Below, one piece after another: positions 50,443-59,283 of a stretch of 64,000 bases of DNA. The stretch's first letter is position 1, and every line of letters starts with the position of its first letter. The position numbers were made by a program, and so were the translations under genes. The notes below the pieces were generated by a model. It saw nothing but the letters and a program-made list of their open reading frames with translations. It ran no database searches and was not told the DNA's origin. The stretch covers positions 186,001-250,000 of the forward strand of contig NZ_JACIEJ010000001.1 in the NCBI RefSeq assembly GCF_014196795.1, read 5' to 3'. Source of the DNA: Sagittula marina (GTDB lineage Bacteria; Pseudomonadota; Alphaproteobacteria; Rhodobacterales; Rhodobacteraceae).

Positions 50443-51113
50443 GCCGGAACCTGTGCCGCCAAGTGCCCATCTGTCACATGCACAACCCTGTCCATGGCGT
50501 CGAGCAGATGCGTGTCATGACTGATGGCGATCAGTGTGCGCCCCCTTTCGCGACACGCCGCGACTAGGTCGTGGATGACGCGGTCCGCAGCACGACGGTC
50601 CAGTGCGGCAGTGGGTTCATCGGCCAGAACGACAGCGGGATCTGCTGCCAAGGCGCGTGCGAGAGCGACGCGTTGCCGTTCTCCACCAGAGTAGCTGGCG
50701 ACGTGGCGTTCCGGGTCGGTCAGGCCAAGTTCACTCAGGTGCTGTTTTGCCCGGACGGTGATCTCTGCGCGTTCGGCGCGTGGCGCAAACATGGCCGCGA
50801 GACGGGCGTTGTCGTGGGCAGAGAGGTCGTCGAACAGCAGGAAATCTTGAAACACCATACCCATGTTGCGTGCCCGAAAGGCGGTGCGGGCGTGGTCGGA
50901 TAGTTTGGAAAAATTTGTCTCGCCCCAACGAATGCTGCCTTCCGACGGCACAATCCCGGCAATTGCATGCAGCAGCGTTGTCTTTCCCGCCCCGGATGCG
51001 CCGGTGATCCCGAGTAAGGTGCCCGGTGGCACCTTCAGGTCTGCGGCTTGGACCAGGACACGGCCACCGGAGCCATTCACGCAGAGGTCGGTCAGAGTTA
51101 GTCCGAGTGTCAT
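50439..51113 (-). CDS. ABC transporter ATP-binding protein (MacB/LolD-type)
   Basis: 224 residues from ATG 51113 (AAAAGGAT upstream). Walker A GASGAGKTTLL, Q-loop MVFQDFLLFDDL, signature YSGGERQRVALARAL, Walker B VVLADEPTAALD and the H-loop SHD are all present. It energises the His-rich permease encoded by the overlapping downstream gene. The MacB/LolD class works by mechanotransmission rather than by import through a channel. Confidence 0.93.
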   Translation of the reverse strand: MTLGLTLTDLCVNGSGGRVLVQAADLKVPPGTLLGITGASGAGKTTLLHAIAGIVPSEGSIRWGETNFSKLSDHARTAFRARNMGMVFQDFLLFDDLSAHDNARLAAMFAPRAERAEITVRAKQHLSELGLTDPERHVASYSGGERQRVALARALAADPAVVLADEPTAALDRRAADRVIHDLVAACRERGRTLIAISHDTHLLDAMDRVVHVTDGHLAAQVPA

Positions 51114-51250
51114 CGGATATCCTTTTGTCTCATTCAGGGGCGGCTGCAAACCGGTCGCCCGCTTGTCGCGTTGCCGCAGTATTGAATGGGAACAACGCGA
51201 CGAAAGCGGTCGGACGATCCGTTCAGCGCCCAAATCATGGACGACATGTA

Positions 51251-51267
51251 CTGTTATTTCATAACGC
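51251..51267 (-). promoter_or_regulatory. Zur-like palindrome upstream of the ABC pair
   Basis: CTGTTAT-TTC-ATAACGC: a perfect GTTAT/ATAAC inverted repeat with a 3-nt centre (51253-51265), 138 bp before the ATPase start. It resembles the AT-rich Zur operators of alphaproteobacteria and is conspicuous in GC-rich DNA. Not tested against a matrix. Confidence 0.45.
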
Positions 51268-51302
51268 GCTGCAAGCGAGGTGATGTCCCCGAGCGGCGAA
51301 GT

Positions 51303-52190
51303 TCAGCCTGCTTTGAAAGCGGTGACCAAACCGGCCAATGTCACGCCCTCGGTGGCCGCACTGCGCACCACTGCACCCTGCGCGTCCAAGGCCGCGACAT
51401 AGGCTTGCCCCAACGAATCGTCGCTCAGCACGACAACGTCCTGGCCCAGCCAGTAGGGGCGGGATCCGGCCAGCTCCAGCCCGATCAAAAGACCGGACAA
51501 GCGGGCGCGGGCGTGGCCCTTTGGGGGGTCTTCCAGCAAGTCGCGGGCGCGCAGGCTGAACAGCTCCGCCGCGAACCCCGCAGGGCGGCCCATGCCGTCG
51601 GCAACGCCGTCAAGAAACGCGGCCTTATCCCAGCCATCGGCCGTGGAAAACCGCAGCACCGATTGCTGTGACAGCAGGGCAAACATCTCTCCCGTCATGA
51701 ACGTCCGGAAGGAGACAACCTCGCGCGCGCTGATATGCGCCCATTTGGTGTGCGTGCCGGGGAGGCAAAGCACACCGTCGAAGTCCGCTTGACTGGCCAG
51801 AAAACCGCCGATCTGGGTTTCTTCGCCGCGCATCACATCGGCGGGTTTGGCTTGTGACAGACCCGGCAGAATGCGCACGTTCAGGCGCGCATCCTTGGTG
51901 GGGACCGCCACGCCATGAACCGGCACTTCGCATGGAACAGGGATGTATGGCGCTTCATGCCAGCCCTGACGTGCCCCGGCCATTCCGCAAATCACGACAG
52001 GCAAAGGCACGGGCGCAGTGTCCAGCCAATCGCCGAGCAGGGTCAGCAATGCGGCCTCGAATTCAGAGGCGTGCAGGCGGCCCATGCCCTGATCGCTGTC
52101 GCGCCGGGCCAGAATGGTCGCGCCATTCATGGCCCAGACCCGCACATGCGAGGTGCCCCAATCGACGGCGATCCACTCTGGCGCGGTCAT
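51303..52190 (-). CDS. dgoK: 2-dehydro-3-deoxygalactonokinase
   Basis: 295 residues, normal length. It begins WIAVDWGTSHVRVWAMNG, the phosphate-1 motif of DgoK, with GMAGARQGWHEAPYIPVP and CLPGTHTKWAHI following. It phosphorylates 2-keto-3-deoxygalactonate in the De Ley-Doudoroff galactose route. The aldolase (dgoA), dehydratase and transport genes are not adjacent; the neighbours are an IalB-like gene 6 bp upstream and, downstream, the ABC pair. Confidence 0.93.
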   Translation of the reverse strand: MTAPEWIAVDWGTSHVRVWAMNGATILARRDSDQGMGRLHASEFEAALLTLLGDWLDTAPVPLPVVICGMAGARQGWHEAPYIPVPCEVPVHGVAVPTKDARLNVRILPGLSQAKPADVMRGEETQIGGFLASQADFDGVLCLPGTHTKWAHISAREVVSFRTFMTGEMFALLSQQSVLRFSTADGWDKAAFLDGVADGMGRPAGFAAELFSLRARDLLEDPPKGHARARLSGLLIGLELAGSRPYWLGQDVVVLSDDSLGQAYVAALDAQGAVVRSAATEGVTLAGLVTAFKAG

Positions 52191-52196
52191 GTCGTG

Positions 52197-52724
52197 TCAG
52201 CTGCAGCGTTTTTCGGCGTCTTCAACCGCGGCGGTGAAGCCGAGCAGAGAGAAGGTGTCCTGCGTCTTGGTCCCACGCGCCGACACGGCGGTGAGAACGG
52301 CAGATGCGCCGCGCTTCATCTGCGTGATGAGCTTTGAGTCGTCTTGCGGTGTCGCAGGCCAGGCCCATTCGCCCTCTGTGTACATTTCGAATTCGCTGTC
52401 ATCGACTTTGACGTTCACAGTCGATCCCGGTGCAAAGGGATAGCCGCCGGTAAAGGCCACCTGTCCCTGCACATCAGCGCCGGGGCGATAGAACACCATC
52501 AACAGGATTTCGCCCCGCGTCACGGCGACCTCGCGGCCATCCTTGGTGTTGAGCATTTCCTTGTAGGTGGTCACAGCCCAGCATTCGCGCGGGTCTTGTC
52601 CTTCGAACACCGACCAGTCGGTCATGGCGTCAACGCGGTTCGTGCTGCTTTCCTGTGCCTGCGCAAAAGAAGCGACCAGCGTCAAAGCAGCCGCAGCAAC
52701 CATCCGACCAAAGTGAGATTTCAT
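52197..52724 (-). CDS. Invasion-associated locus B (IalB) family protein
   Basis: 175 residues with a Sec signal peptide (MVAAAALTLVASFAQAQ). The mature domain shows the IalB pattern: WSVFEGQDPRECWAV near the start, VAFTGGYPFAPGSTVNVKVD, and a C-terminal Cys (EDAEKRCS) that pairs with the first. IalB-type proteins are periplasmic or outer membrane-associated; in free-living bacteria the role is unknown. Six bp separate it from dgoK. Confidence 0.82.
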   Translation of the reverse strand: MKSHFGRMVAAAALTLVASFAQAQESSTNRVDAMTDWSVFEGQDPRECWAVTTYKEMLNTKDGREVAVTRGEILLMVFYRPGADVQGQVAFTGGYPFAPGSTVNVKVDDSEFEMYTEGEWAWPATPQDDSKLITQMKRGASAVLTAVSARGTKTQDTFSLLGFTAAVEDAEKRCS

Positions 52725-52942
52725 TCGTGCAGCCTCCAGCTGTCTTTAGCCCCAAACCAACCGCGTGCCTGGCCCTGTCCCGACCTTGTCCGACACTGTG
52801 GCGGTATATTCTCTCGACGGCGGGACTTTAGCCTGAAAAAACGGAAATGAGAAAGCCCTGTTGGCAGAAACTCGCTCAGGGTTCTAAGGTGCATCGTTTG
52901 TTCCCCGGATATGGGGGCGCACTCGGAAAAAAGGGGCAGATC

Positions 52943-53935
52943 ATGAGCGCAGTGGAGATGGTAGAGGTCCTCCGGGGACCATTGGCCGAAAGCCGGCATT
53001 TCGGCCATGCGGTGATTTGCGATGCCAGCGGCGAGGTGGTCGAGTCGTGGGGCGATCCCGACCAGCAGATCCTGCCGCGCAGTTCGGCCAAGATGTTGCA
53101 GGCGTTGCCTTTGGTGGCGTCAGGCGCAGCGGATGCGCACAGACTGTCGACCGAACGGCTGGCCCTGTCATGTGCGTCCCACCAGGGCGCACCGCTGCAC
53201 AATGAGGCCGTGGCCGCGTGGCTTTCCGACATTGGCCGCAGCGAAGAGGATCTGATCTGTGGTGCAGAACCTTCCCGCGACAAGGATTTGCGTCTCGGCA
53301 TGATCCGGCGCGACGAAGCGCCGCGTCGCCTGATGAACAACTGCTCCGGCAAACACGCGGGTTTCCTGACGCTGGCCAGGCATTTGGGCGCCGGACCTGA
53401 CTATTGCTGCCCGGACCACGCTGTACAGCGTGCGATCAAATCGGTGTTCGAGGAGGTCACAGGGCAGGAAACACCGGGTTACGGCATTGACGGCTGCTCG
53501 GCGCCGAATTTTGCCACAACGATGCATGGCATGGCGCGCGCGATGGCGTTCTTTGCCAGCGCCGAGACGCGCGGGGATGTGCTGTCGCGCGCGGCCTCGC
53601 GGCTGACGCAGGCGATGATTGCGCATCCGGTGCATGTGGCGGGCCAAGGGCGCGCCTGCACCCATTTGATGCAGGCGGCCAAAGAGCCTGTAGCGATCAA
53701 AACCGGTGCCGAGGGCTATTTCATTGCCATCCTGCCGGAGCGCGGGCTTGGAATTTCGCTGAAGATTGTCGATGGCGCGACGCGCGCTTCTGACTGCGCC
53801 ATTGCGGCGCTGCTGGTTCGCCTTGGTGTGCTGGACGCCGACCATCCGGATGTGAAGCGCTTCATGAACCCCGAGATCCGCAATTTTGCCAAGACCGTAA
53901 CCGGCGAGATCCGCCCCAAGGCTGATGTGTTCTGA
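52943..53935 (+). CDS. Asparaginase (R. etli AnsA-like family)
   Basis: 330 residues from ATG 52943 (AAGGGGCAG upstream). The family core RSSAKMLQALPLV, CASHQGAPLHNE, NNCSGKHAGFLTLA (with the Ser-Lys pair) and YGIDGCSAPNFA are clear. It hydrolyses L-asparagine to aspartate and ammonia. This family is unrelated to E. coli AnsA/AnsB. No signal peptide, so cytoplasmic. It is divergent from the IalB gene across 218 bp. Confidence 0.9.
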   Translation: MSAVEMVEVLRGPLAESRHFGHAVICDASGEVVESWGDPDQQILPRSSAKMLQALPLVASGAADAHRLSTERLALSCASHQGAPLHNEAVAAWLSDIGRSEEDLICGAEPSRDKDLRLGMIRRDEAPRRLMNNCSGKHAGFLTLARHLGAGPDYCCPDHAVQRAIKSVFEEVTGQETPGYGIDGCSAPNFATTMHGMARAMAFFASAETRGDVLSRAASRLTQAMIAHPVHVAGQGRACTHLMQAAKEPVAIKTGAEGYFIAILPERGLGISLKIVDGATRASDCAIAALLVRLGVLDADHPDVKRFMNPEIRNFAKTVTGEIRPKADVF

Positions 53936-53990
53936 CTGCGTCAGCCAAGCCGGACAATCGGATATGTTTTATCGCCTGAAGGCGCAATAA

Positions 53991-54069
53991 GCCTTAGGGT
54001 CCCTTGGTCGGGGGAGGTCTCATGGCACCCCTTGGATCACGGGAGTGCTTTGCCGACCCCCCGTGAGGC
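53991..54069. ncRNA. Candidate structured element beside serB
   Basis: Nested pairings: GCCTTA (53991-53996) with TGAGGC (54064-54069); GGTCGG (54006-54011) with CCGACC (54053-54058); and an inner GCACCCC with GGGAGTGC. It also contains GGGGGAGG and a 14-codon frame (54022-54066). It could be a small RNA on either strand, or a dispersed repeat. Not matched to a known RNA family. Confidence 0.3.
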
Positions 54070-54096
54070 GCTTAACGCAATCGCTGTGGCCCGACG

Positions 54097-54951
54097 TTAA
54101 GGTTTTGCGTAGCCTTGGAGGTAAAGCAGCGCGGTGAGATCGCCGTGATTGATGCGCAGATCGCATTCCGCCTGAACCGAGGGTTTTGCGTGCAGGGCAA
54201 CCCCCATGCCCGCACGGTTCAACATGCCAAGGTCATTGGCCCCGTCGCCCACCGCGATCACGTCGGCCTCGGTGATTTCGAGCCGTTCGGTTATCTGCTC
54301 CAGCGCATCGACCTTGGCTTGTTTGCCCAGGATCGGGCGCACGACCTCGCCCGTCAACTCGCCGTCCGCGATGACCAACGTGTTGGCGCGGTTTTCGTCA
54401 AACCCCAACAGTGCGGAAACCCTCTGTGTAAAGGCTGTGAAACCGCCAGACACCAACGCCGCGTGGCCGCCGTTTGCATGCATCTGCGCGATCAATTCCT
54501 TGCCGCCGGGCATGAGAGTGATGCGGTCGGCGACAACCTTGTCGATCACGCTTTCGGGCAGGCCCTTGAGCAGGGCGACACGTTCGATCAGCGCGCCTTC
54601 GAAATCCAGTTCGCCGTTCATGGCGCGCGCGGTGATGTCTTTGACATGCGCGCCGACGCCCGCTTCCTCGGCCAGTTCGTCGATGCATTCCTGTTGGATC
54701 ATGGTGGAATCCATGTCCGCCAGCAGCATCTTCTTGGCGCGATTTTCGATGGGCACGATGTTCAGATCGGCCTGAGCAGCGACGCTGTCGCGCACCTCGT
54801 CAAAGTTCGAAGGACGCGCGGGCAGGGCAAATTCCGCCGCCTCGTCCGGCGCCAGCCAGACCACATCGGCCCCGCCAAAAGCATTGCGCAAGCTTTCCAC
54901 CAGCGCGGGGTCAAGTGTTCCGGGTTTGGCGATCAGCGAGGCAATGAACAT
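54097..54951 (-). CDS. serB: Phosphoserine phosphatase
   Basis: 284 residues from ATG 54951 (TGGAG upstream); an ATG 33 bp further up lacks a site. HAD motifs: LADMDSTMIQQECIDELA with nucleophile Asp, SGGFTAFTQRV, Lys in GKQAKVDAL, and VGDGANDLGML. The N-terminal 80 residues are an ACT-like or family-specific extension. It makes serine from phosphoserine. serC and serA are not adjacent in this window. Confidence 0.96.
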   Translation of the reverse strand: MFIASLIAKPGTLDPALVESLRNAFGGADVVWLAPDEAAEFALPARPSNFDEVRDSVAAQADLNIVPIENRAKKMLLADMDSTMIQQECIDELAEEAGVGAHVKDITARAMNGELDFEGALIERVALLKGLPESVIDKVVADRITLMPGGKELIAQMHANGGHAALVSGGFTAFTQRVSALLGFDENRANTLVIADGELTGEVVRPILGKQAKVDALEQITERLEITEADVIAVGDGANDLGMLNRAGMGVALHAKPSVQAECDLRINHGDLTALLYLQGYAKP

Positions 54952-55049
54952 GACGGGCTCCATGAGGCGTTTGCGCCGCATCAAGCACAGAACGCGACAA
55001 AGGGCCAGAGGCGGTCACTGCCGCGTGACGCAGCATGTTGCGGTCCCGG

Positions 55050-55751
55050 TCAGTCGACCCGACGCAAAAGCAACTGGCTGTGCTCGGTGCGCGTCTCAAA
55101 CACCTTGAGCGCCTTGACCAGATCCGACAGCTTGCGCTTACCATAGGTGCGCGTGTCGAAGTCCGGGTTGGCCGCTGTAATCACCTGCCCGATGTCGCCC
55201 AGACGGTACCATTCATCGTCGCCGTCGATGCTGTCCATGGCCCGAAAGATCAGGTCGCGCGCTTCTGTCAGCGGGCGCTTGTCGGTCGTCTTTTCCTTGG
55301 CTTCCTCGGGCGTGTTATCGATGTTCTCCAGGTAGATGAAGCGTTTGCACGCCTTTCGGAACGCGTCGGGCGTTTTCTGCATTCCCATGCCGAAGACATC
55401 GAGCCCTTGTTCCCGGATGCGGCTCGCCAGACGGGTGAAATCGCTGTCCGAGCTCACCAGCACAAAACCGTCAAAGCGCCCGGTGTGCATCAGATCCATT
55501 GCGTCAATCACCAAAGCGATGTCAGAGGCGTTCTTCCCGACCGTGTTGGCAGGTGAGTGCAGAGGCACGAGGCCATATTCTGCGGCAACCCGGCTCCACC
55601 CGTTCATCTGCTGGCTGGCAAAATCGCCGTAAACCCGCCGGACCGAGGCTTCCCCCATGGAGGCGATCTCTTCGAAAAGCGACTTGGCGTATTTCGGCGA
55701 AGCATTGTCGCCATCAATCAGAACGGCCAGCAGTCTGGTATCTTTGGGCAT
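55050..55751 (-). CDS. NYN domain protein with C-terminal OST-HTH/LOTUS domain
   Basis: 233 residues. NYN (PIN-like nuclease) part: LAVLIDGDNASPKYAKSL, SDIALVIDAMDLMH, VLVSSDSDFTRLASRIRE with the acidic cluster expected of an RNase. The C-terminal 75 residues (LTEARDLIFRAMDSIDGDDE; YRLGDIGQVITAANPDFDTR; LSDLVKALKVFETR) form an OST-HTH/LOTUS RNA-binding domain. It is probably an RNA-degrading or RNA-sensing protein. It stands alone, 98 bp upstream of serB. Confidence 0.85.
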   Translation of the reverse strand: MPKDTRLLAVLIDGDNASPKYAKSLFEEIASMGEASVRRVYGDFASQQMNGWSRVAAEYGLVPLHSPANTVGKNASDIALVIDAMDLMHTGRFDGFVLVSSDSDFTRLASRIREQGLDVFGMGMQKTPDAFRKACKRFIYLENIDNTPEEAKEKTTDKRPLTEARDLIFRAMDSIDGDDEWYRLGDIGQVITAANPDFDTRTYGKRKLSDLVKALKVFETRTEHSQLLLRRVD

Positions 55752-55820
55752 GAAGCCTCCGTTGGGTGTCGTGTCAATCGGGCAGGTAGCACGTCCACGG
55801 GGATTAGCGAACTGGTGTTG

Positions 55821-56297
55821 TTATAATCGGCGGTACATCACGAGCGCGTCTATGTCGCCCTGGGTTGGATGTGCGAAGGCGCCGGGCAGGCGGCCCACAG
55901 TCTCGAAGCCGGCGCGCAGCCACGTTTCGACGGCGCGTTTGTTGCTTTCCAGCACGAAGTTGTACTGCATCGCGCGAAAGCCCAGCTGCGGCGCGATCTC
56001 CAGCGAATGGGCCAGCATTGCACGGGCAATGCCTTTGCCCCGCGCCGCGTCTGCGGTGACATACCCACAGTTGCAAACATGCGAACCGCCGCCCTTCTGA
56101 TTCCTGACGATGTAATAGGTGCCGAGGATGTCCCCGTCATCATAGACGAAAACACGCCGTTCCGGTCCGAACCAATAGCTCAGCGCGTCTTCGCGGCTGA
56201 TGTCAGGGTCGACCGCATAGGTGTCGCCCGCTCGAAACACGGGTTCAAGAATGGACCAGACGACATCGCGGTCCGCGGTGGTTGCTTCGCGGATCAT
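55821..56297 (-). CDS. GNAT family N-acetyltransferase
   Basis: 158 residues. The acetyl-CoA loop reads VTADAARGKGIARAMLAHSL, with CNCGYVT before it and MQYNFVLESNKRAVETWLRAGFE after it, standard GNAT motifs A and B. The substrate is unknown. It overlaps by 4 bp the end of the potassium-channel-like gene, so the two are coupled with the channel first. Confidence 0.87.
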   Translation of the reverse strand: MIREATTADRDVVWSILEPVFRAGDTYAVDPDISREDALSYWFGPERRVFVYDDGDILGTYYIVRNQKGGGSHVCNCGYVTADAARGKGIARAMLAHSLEIAPQLGFRAMQYNFVLESNKRAVETWLRAGFETVGRLPGAFAHPTQGDIDALVMYRRL

Positions 56298-57055
56298 ACG
56301 ACCCCCTCGGTCTTGATGTTCATGATCTCTCCGCAGTGTTTGCAGTGAACTGCGTCGGCGTCATGCAGGATCAGCCCGCAGTTCTCGCATTCGCAGCGCA
56401 CCTTGTTGGGGCGGAACAGCACCTGCACCAGCCGCAAGAACAAGGTGATCCCGAACAGCATCACCAGGACAGAAATCATCCGACCCACCGTGCCGGGCAA
56501 GGTGATGTCGCCAAATCCGGTGGTCGTCAGCGCGGTGACCGTGAAATACAAAGCATCGGCGTAGTTTTCGATCTCCGGATTTACCCGGTACTGTGTGGCG
56601 TAGACCAGACCGGTCATGACAAAGATGAACACGCCAAGGTTGGTGACAGCCAACGCCACGTCAGCATGTCTTCGAATGTAGGGAATATCTCGGCGCAGCT
56701 GTTCGCCCAAATGGTAGGTGTGCAGCAGACGCAGGGTGCGCAGAACGCGCAGGAAGCCCAGGCCCTCCCCGGCCAGTGGCGCAAGAAAAGAGCCAATCGC
56801 TATGATGTCTGCCAAGGTGGTCAGCCGTGTGAACAGCCGCATCCGGTTTCTCGAAATCCAGACCCGCAGGCCAAATTCGGATAGGATCAGCAAGCCGAAA
56901 ATGACGTCGATTGCCTCGACGACGGGCCCATGCTGGCTAAAGGATGTGGCGATCACGAAGAGGATCGTGAGAATATCGAAGGCAAGCAGCGCGTATCGGA
57001 AACGGTGGGCCGCATCGCTTTCCCCCATATAGAGGGCGCGAATCTTGTTTCTCAT
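56294..57055 (-). CDS. Voltage-gated potassium channel-like protein with zinc ribbon
   Basis: 253 residues from ATG 57055 (GGAGGACCAC upstream). Six membrane helices; S4-like FLRVLRTLRLLHTYHL has regularly spaced Arg; the pore loop is TALTTTGFGDITLPG, a variant of TVGYGD. The C-terminal 30 residues hold CENCGL and HCKHCGE, a rubredoxin-like zinc ribbon, instead of the usual RCK domain. It likely conducts K+ across the inner membrane with gating by voltage and perhaps by metal or redox state. Confidence 0.85.
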   Translation of the reverse strand: MRNKIRALYMGESDAAHRFRYALLAFDILTILFVIATSFSQHGPVVEAIDVIFGLLILSEFGLRVWISRNRMRLFTRLTTLADIIAIGSFLAPLAGEGLGFLRVLRTLRLLHTYHLGEQLRRDIPYIRRHADVALAVTNLGVFIFVMTGLVYATQYRVNPEIENYADALYFTVTALTTTGFGDITLPGTVGRMISVLVMLFGITLFLRLVQVLFRPNKVRCECENCGLILHDADAVHCKHCGEIMNIKTEGVV

Positions 57056-57483
57056 GTGGTCCTCCGGTCCTGATGGCGCGCGGCCCGAACTTTGGTTGGT
57101 CCTGCGGCAGGTTTCAATGCGCTTCTGCCGGGCGCGCAGTGGCATGACCATTCGGTCGGCACGAAGCTGACTGGCCGGATCATACGTACGGTCCAACGGC
57201 GCTTCGCCAATGCCTGCCGTCAGCAGGCCTGCGTTTGGAACGATGTGTCAGGCACTCTACATCGGTCTTTGTGCGCTGCCATTGTGTTTCTGACCCTGCG
57301 CATAGGTGCTCAGCTGGGCAACCGCGTCGGGATATGTGCGCCAAACCTGCTGTGAATATCGGCGAAGCCCTTCATCCTCACGCGCCTGCCTTTGCCGGAT
57401 TGGGGCAACTGGTCGTGACCTTATGGAGAGTGCTGGCGGTATCACATCTGGAATGGCCGACGGTTCAAACGTACAGCCGTTGT
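57056..57483. other. 428-bp intergenic stretch, no gene seen
   Basis: Between the channel gene and the adhI terminator. Short frames on both strands have no ribosome binding sites or motifs. It must include the channel/GNAT promoter near 57060-57150. Confidence 0.45.
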
Positions 57484-57511
57484 GTTTGGGGCAGGTTGCC
57501 CTGCCCCAAAC
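57484..57511 (-). terminator. Perfect hairpin after adhI
   Basis: GTTTGGGGCAGG, loop of four, CCTGCCCCAAAC: a 12-bp perfect stem 13 bp after the adhI stop. No T-run, but the position and stability suit a terminator. Confidence 0.7.
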
Positions 57512-57523
57512 GTGCAGGTGTCC

Positions 57524-58651
57524 TCAGAACTCGACGACGGCGCGGATGGATTCGCCTTTGTGCATCAGCTCGAAGCCGTGGTTGATCTCGTCCAATGTCA
57601 GCTTGTGGGTGATCATCGAGTCGATCTCGATCTTGCCGTCCATGTACCAATCGACGAATTTCGGCACATCGGTCCGGCCCTTGGCGCCGCCAAAGGCTGT
57701 ACCCTTCCAGACGCGGCCAGTGACCAGCTGGAACGGACGGGTCGAAATCTCCGCGCCCGCCGGGGCCACGCCGATGATGACCGACACACCCCATCCGCGG
57801 TGCGAGCATTCCAGCGCGTCCCGCATGACCTTCACGTTGCCGGTCGCGTCAAAGGAATAATCGACGCCGCCGAGGTGGTCTTTCTCCGTCTTGGTGAGGT
57901 CGACGATGGCCTGCACCGTGTTGTCTACCTTGGAGGGGTTAACAAAATGCGTCATGCCGAATTTCTTCGCCATTTCAGCCTTGTCGTCGTTCAGATCGAC
58001 GCCGATGATCTTGTCACAGCCCGCCATGCGCAGGCCCTGAATGACGTTCAGACCAATCCCGCCGAGGCCAAAGACCGCCGCCGTTGACCCAATCTCAACA
58101 CCTGCCGTGTTAATCACCGCACCGATGCCGGTGGTGACGCCGCAGCCGATGTAGCAAATCTTGTCGAAGGGAGCGTCCTCGCGTACCTTTGCCAGGGCGA
58201 TTTCCGGCATCACCGTGTGATTGGCGAAGGTGGAACAGCCCATGTAGTGATGAATTGGCGTACCATCCAACATCTTGAAGCGCGTGGTGCCGTCGGGCAT
58301 CAGGCCCTTGCCTTGCGTGTTGCGGATGGCGGTGCACAGGTTGGTCTTGCCTGACAGGCAGGAGGCGCACTCGCGGCATTCCGGAGTGTACAGCGGGATA
58401 ACGTGATCTCCCGGCTTCAGCGTGGTGACGCCCTCGCCGACCTCAAGCACGACGCCTGCGCCTTCATGGCCCAGAATCGCCGGAAAGATGCCCTCCGGAT
58501 CGTCGCCCGAGCGGGTGAATTCGTCGGTGTGGCACAGGCCGGTGGCCTTGATCTCAACCAGAACCTCGCCCGCCTTCGGGCCATCCAGTTCAACTTCCAT
58601 AACCTCAAGCGGTTTGCCGGCCTCCAGGGCCACGGCGGCGCGTGTACGCAT
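57524..58651 (-). CDS. adhI: S-(hydroxymethyl)glutathione dehydrogenase / class III alcohol dehydrogenase
   Basis: 375 residues, full length. Catalytic zinc ligands in GLCHTDE and GHEGAG plus Cys of CGVTTG; structural zinc site [15 protein letters not shown]; Rossmann [12 protein letters not shown]. The class III signature [20 protein letters not shown] is clear. With NAD it oxidises the formaldehyde-glutathione adduct and also reduces S-nitrosoglutathione. A GFA or FghA partner is not in view. The symbol follows Rhodobacter usage (also frmA). Confidence 0.96.
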   Translation of the reverse strand: MRTRAAVALEAGKPLEVMEVELDGPKAGEVLVEIKATGLCHTDEFTRSGDDPEGIFPAILGHEGAGVVLEVGEGVTTLKPGDHVIPLYTPECRECASCLSGKTNLCTAIRNTQGKGLMPDGTTRFKMLDGTPIHHYMGCSTFANHTVMPEIALAKVREDAPFDKICYIGCGVTTGIGAVINTAGVEIGSTAAVFGLGGIGLNVIQGLRMAGCDKIIGVDLNDDKAEMAKKFGMTHFVNPSKVDNTVQAIVDLTKTEKDHLGGVDYSFDATGNVKVMRDALECSHRGWGVSVIIGVAPAGAEISTRPFQLVTGRVWKGTAFGGAKGRTDVPKFVDWYMDGKIEIDSMITHKLTLDEINHGFELMHKGESIRAVVEF

Positions 58652-58830
58652 GCGATTTCTCCTGTCACATTCTTTCGGGCGGACAATGCGTCACCGGACT
58701 GGCAGTCGCAACCGGTTGACCGACCTCTGTGGGGTTCTTTCCGGCATGCCCGCTTGCTGCGCCCGAGACCATTAACCGAATCTTTGAACTTGCCGAGGAG
58801 TGTCGAAGGGCAACCAGTGCCGGAGGGGCC

Positions 58831-59274
58831 ATGACCGTTTCATCCCGTATTCCTGTTGACAGCGCGCATACCTGTTCAGAAGAGGCGGCCGTCCATCTGG
58901 CCCAGCGGCTTTCCGTGGCCAATCGACCTGATACACTGCGTGAGGATGTCGCGGCGCATTGCGATGACGCGGCGCGTTTGGGAGTGCTTTACGCGTTGCT
59001 GATGTCCGATTGCGGGCCAGAGGAACGTCTGTACGCCCGAATTGCCCGGCGACGGGAGGCCATGTTGGCTCTTGATCATGCGGAATTGCACTTCAGCATG
59101 CAGGCACGGCAGGCCAGCGACGTGCTATCCAGGCAGTTGGCCGATGCGATGCGTCACGCGGCTAAATCCGGGCGTCAGCAGCTTTCGCAAGAGATTGATG
59201 ATCTGTCTCACCGCCATGCAGAAGAGGCCGCGTTGCGCGACAGTCTATCTGGCATGACACGTCGCTCGGCCTGA
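58831..59274 (+). CDS. Hypothetical helical protein
   Basis: 147 residues from ATG 58831 (CGGAGGGGCC upstream); the frame is open earlier but without a site. The sequence is almost wholly helical and rich in Ala, Arg and Glu (LYALLMSDCGPEERLYARI; ARQASDVLSRQLADAMRHAA). No signal peptide or membrane segment. I do not recognise it. It converges on the I78 inhibitor gene, with 9 bp between the stops. Confidence 0.65.
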   Translation: MTVSSRIPVDSAHTCSEEAAVHLAQRLSVANRPDTLREDVAAHCDDAARLGVLYALLMSDCGPEERLYARIARRREAMLALDHAELHFSMQARQASDVLSRQLADAMRHAAKSGRQQLSQEIDDLSHRHAEEAALRDSLSGMTRRSA

Positions 59275-59283
59275 TTGGGGCAT

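Noticed and set aside
53991-54069. Signal recognition particle RNA or 6S RNA
   Set aside because: The conserved SRP tetraloop region and the large central bubble of 6S RNA are not seen.
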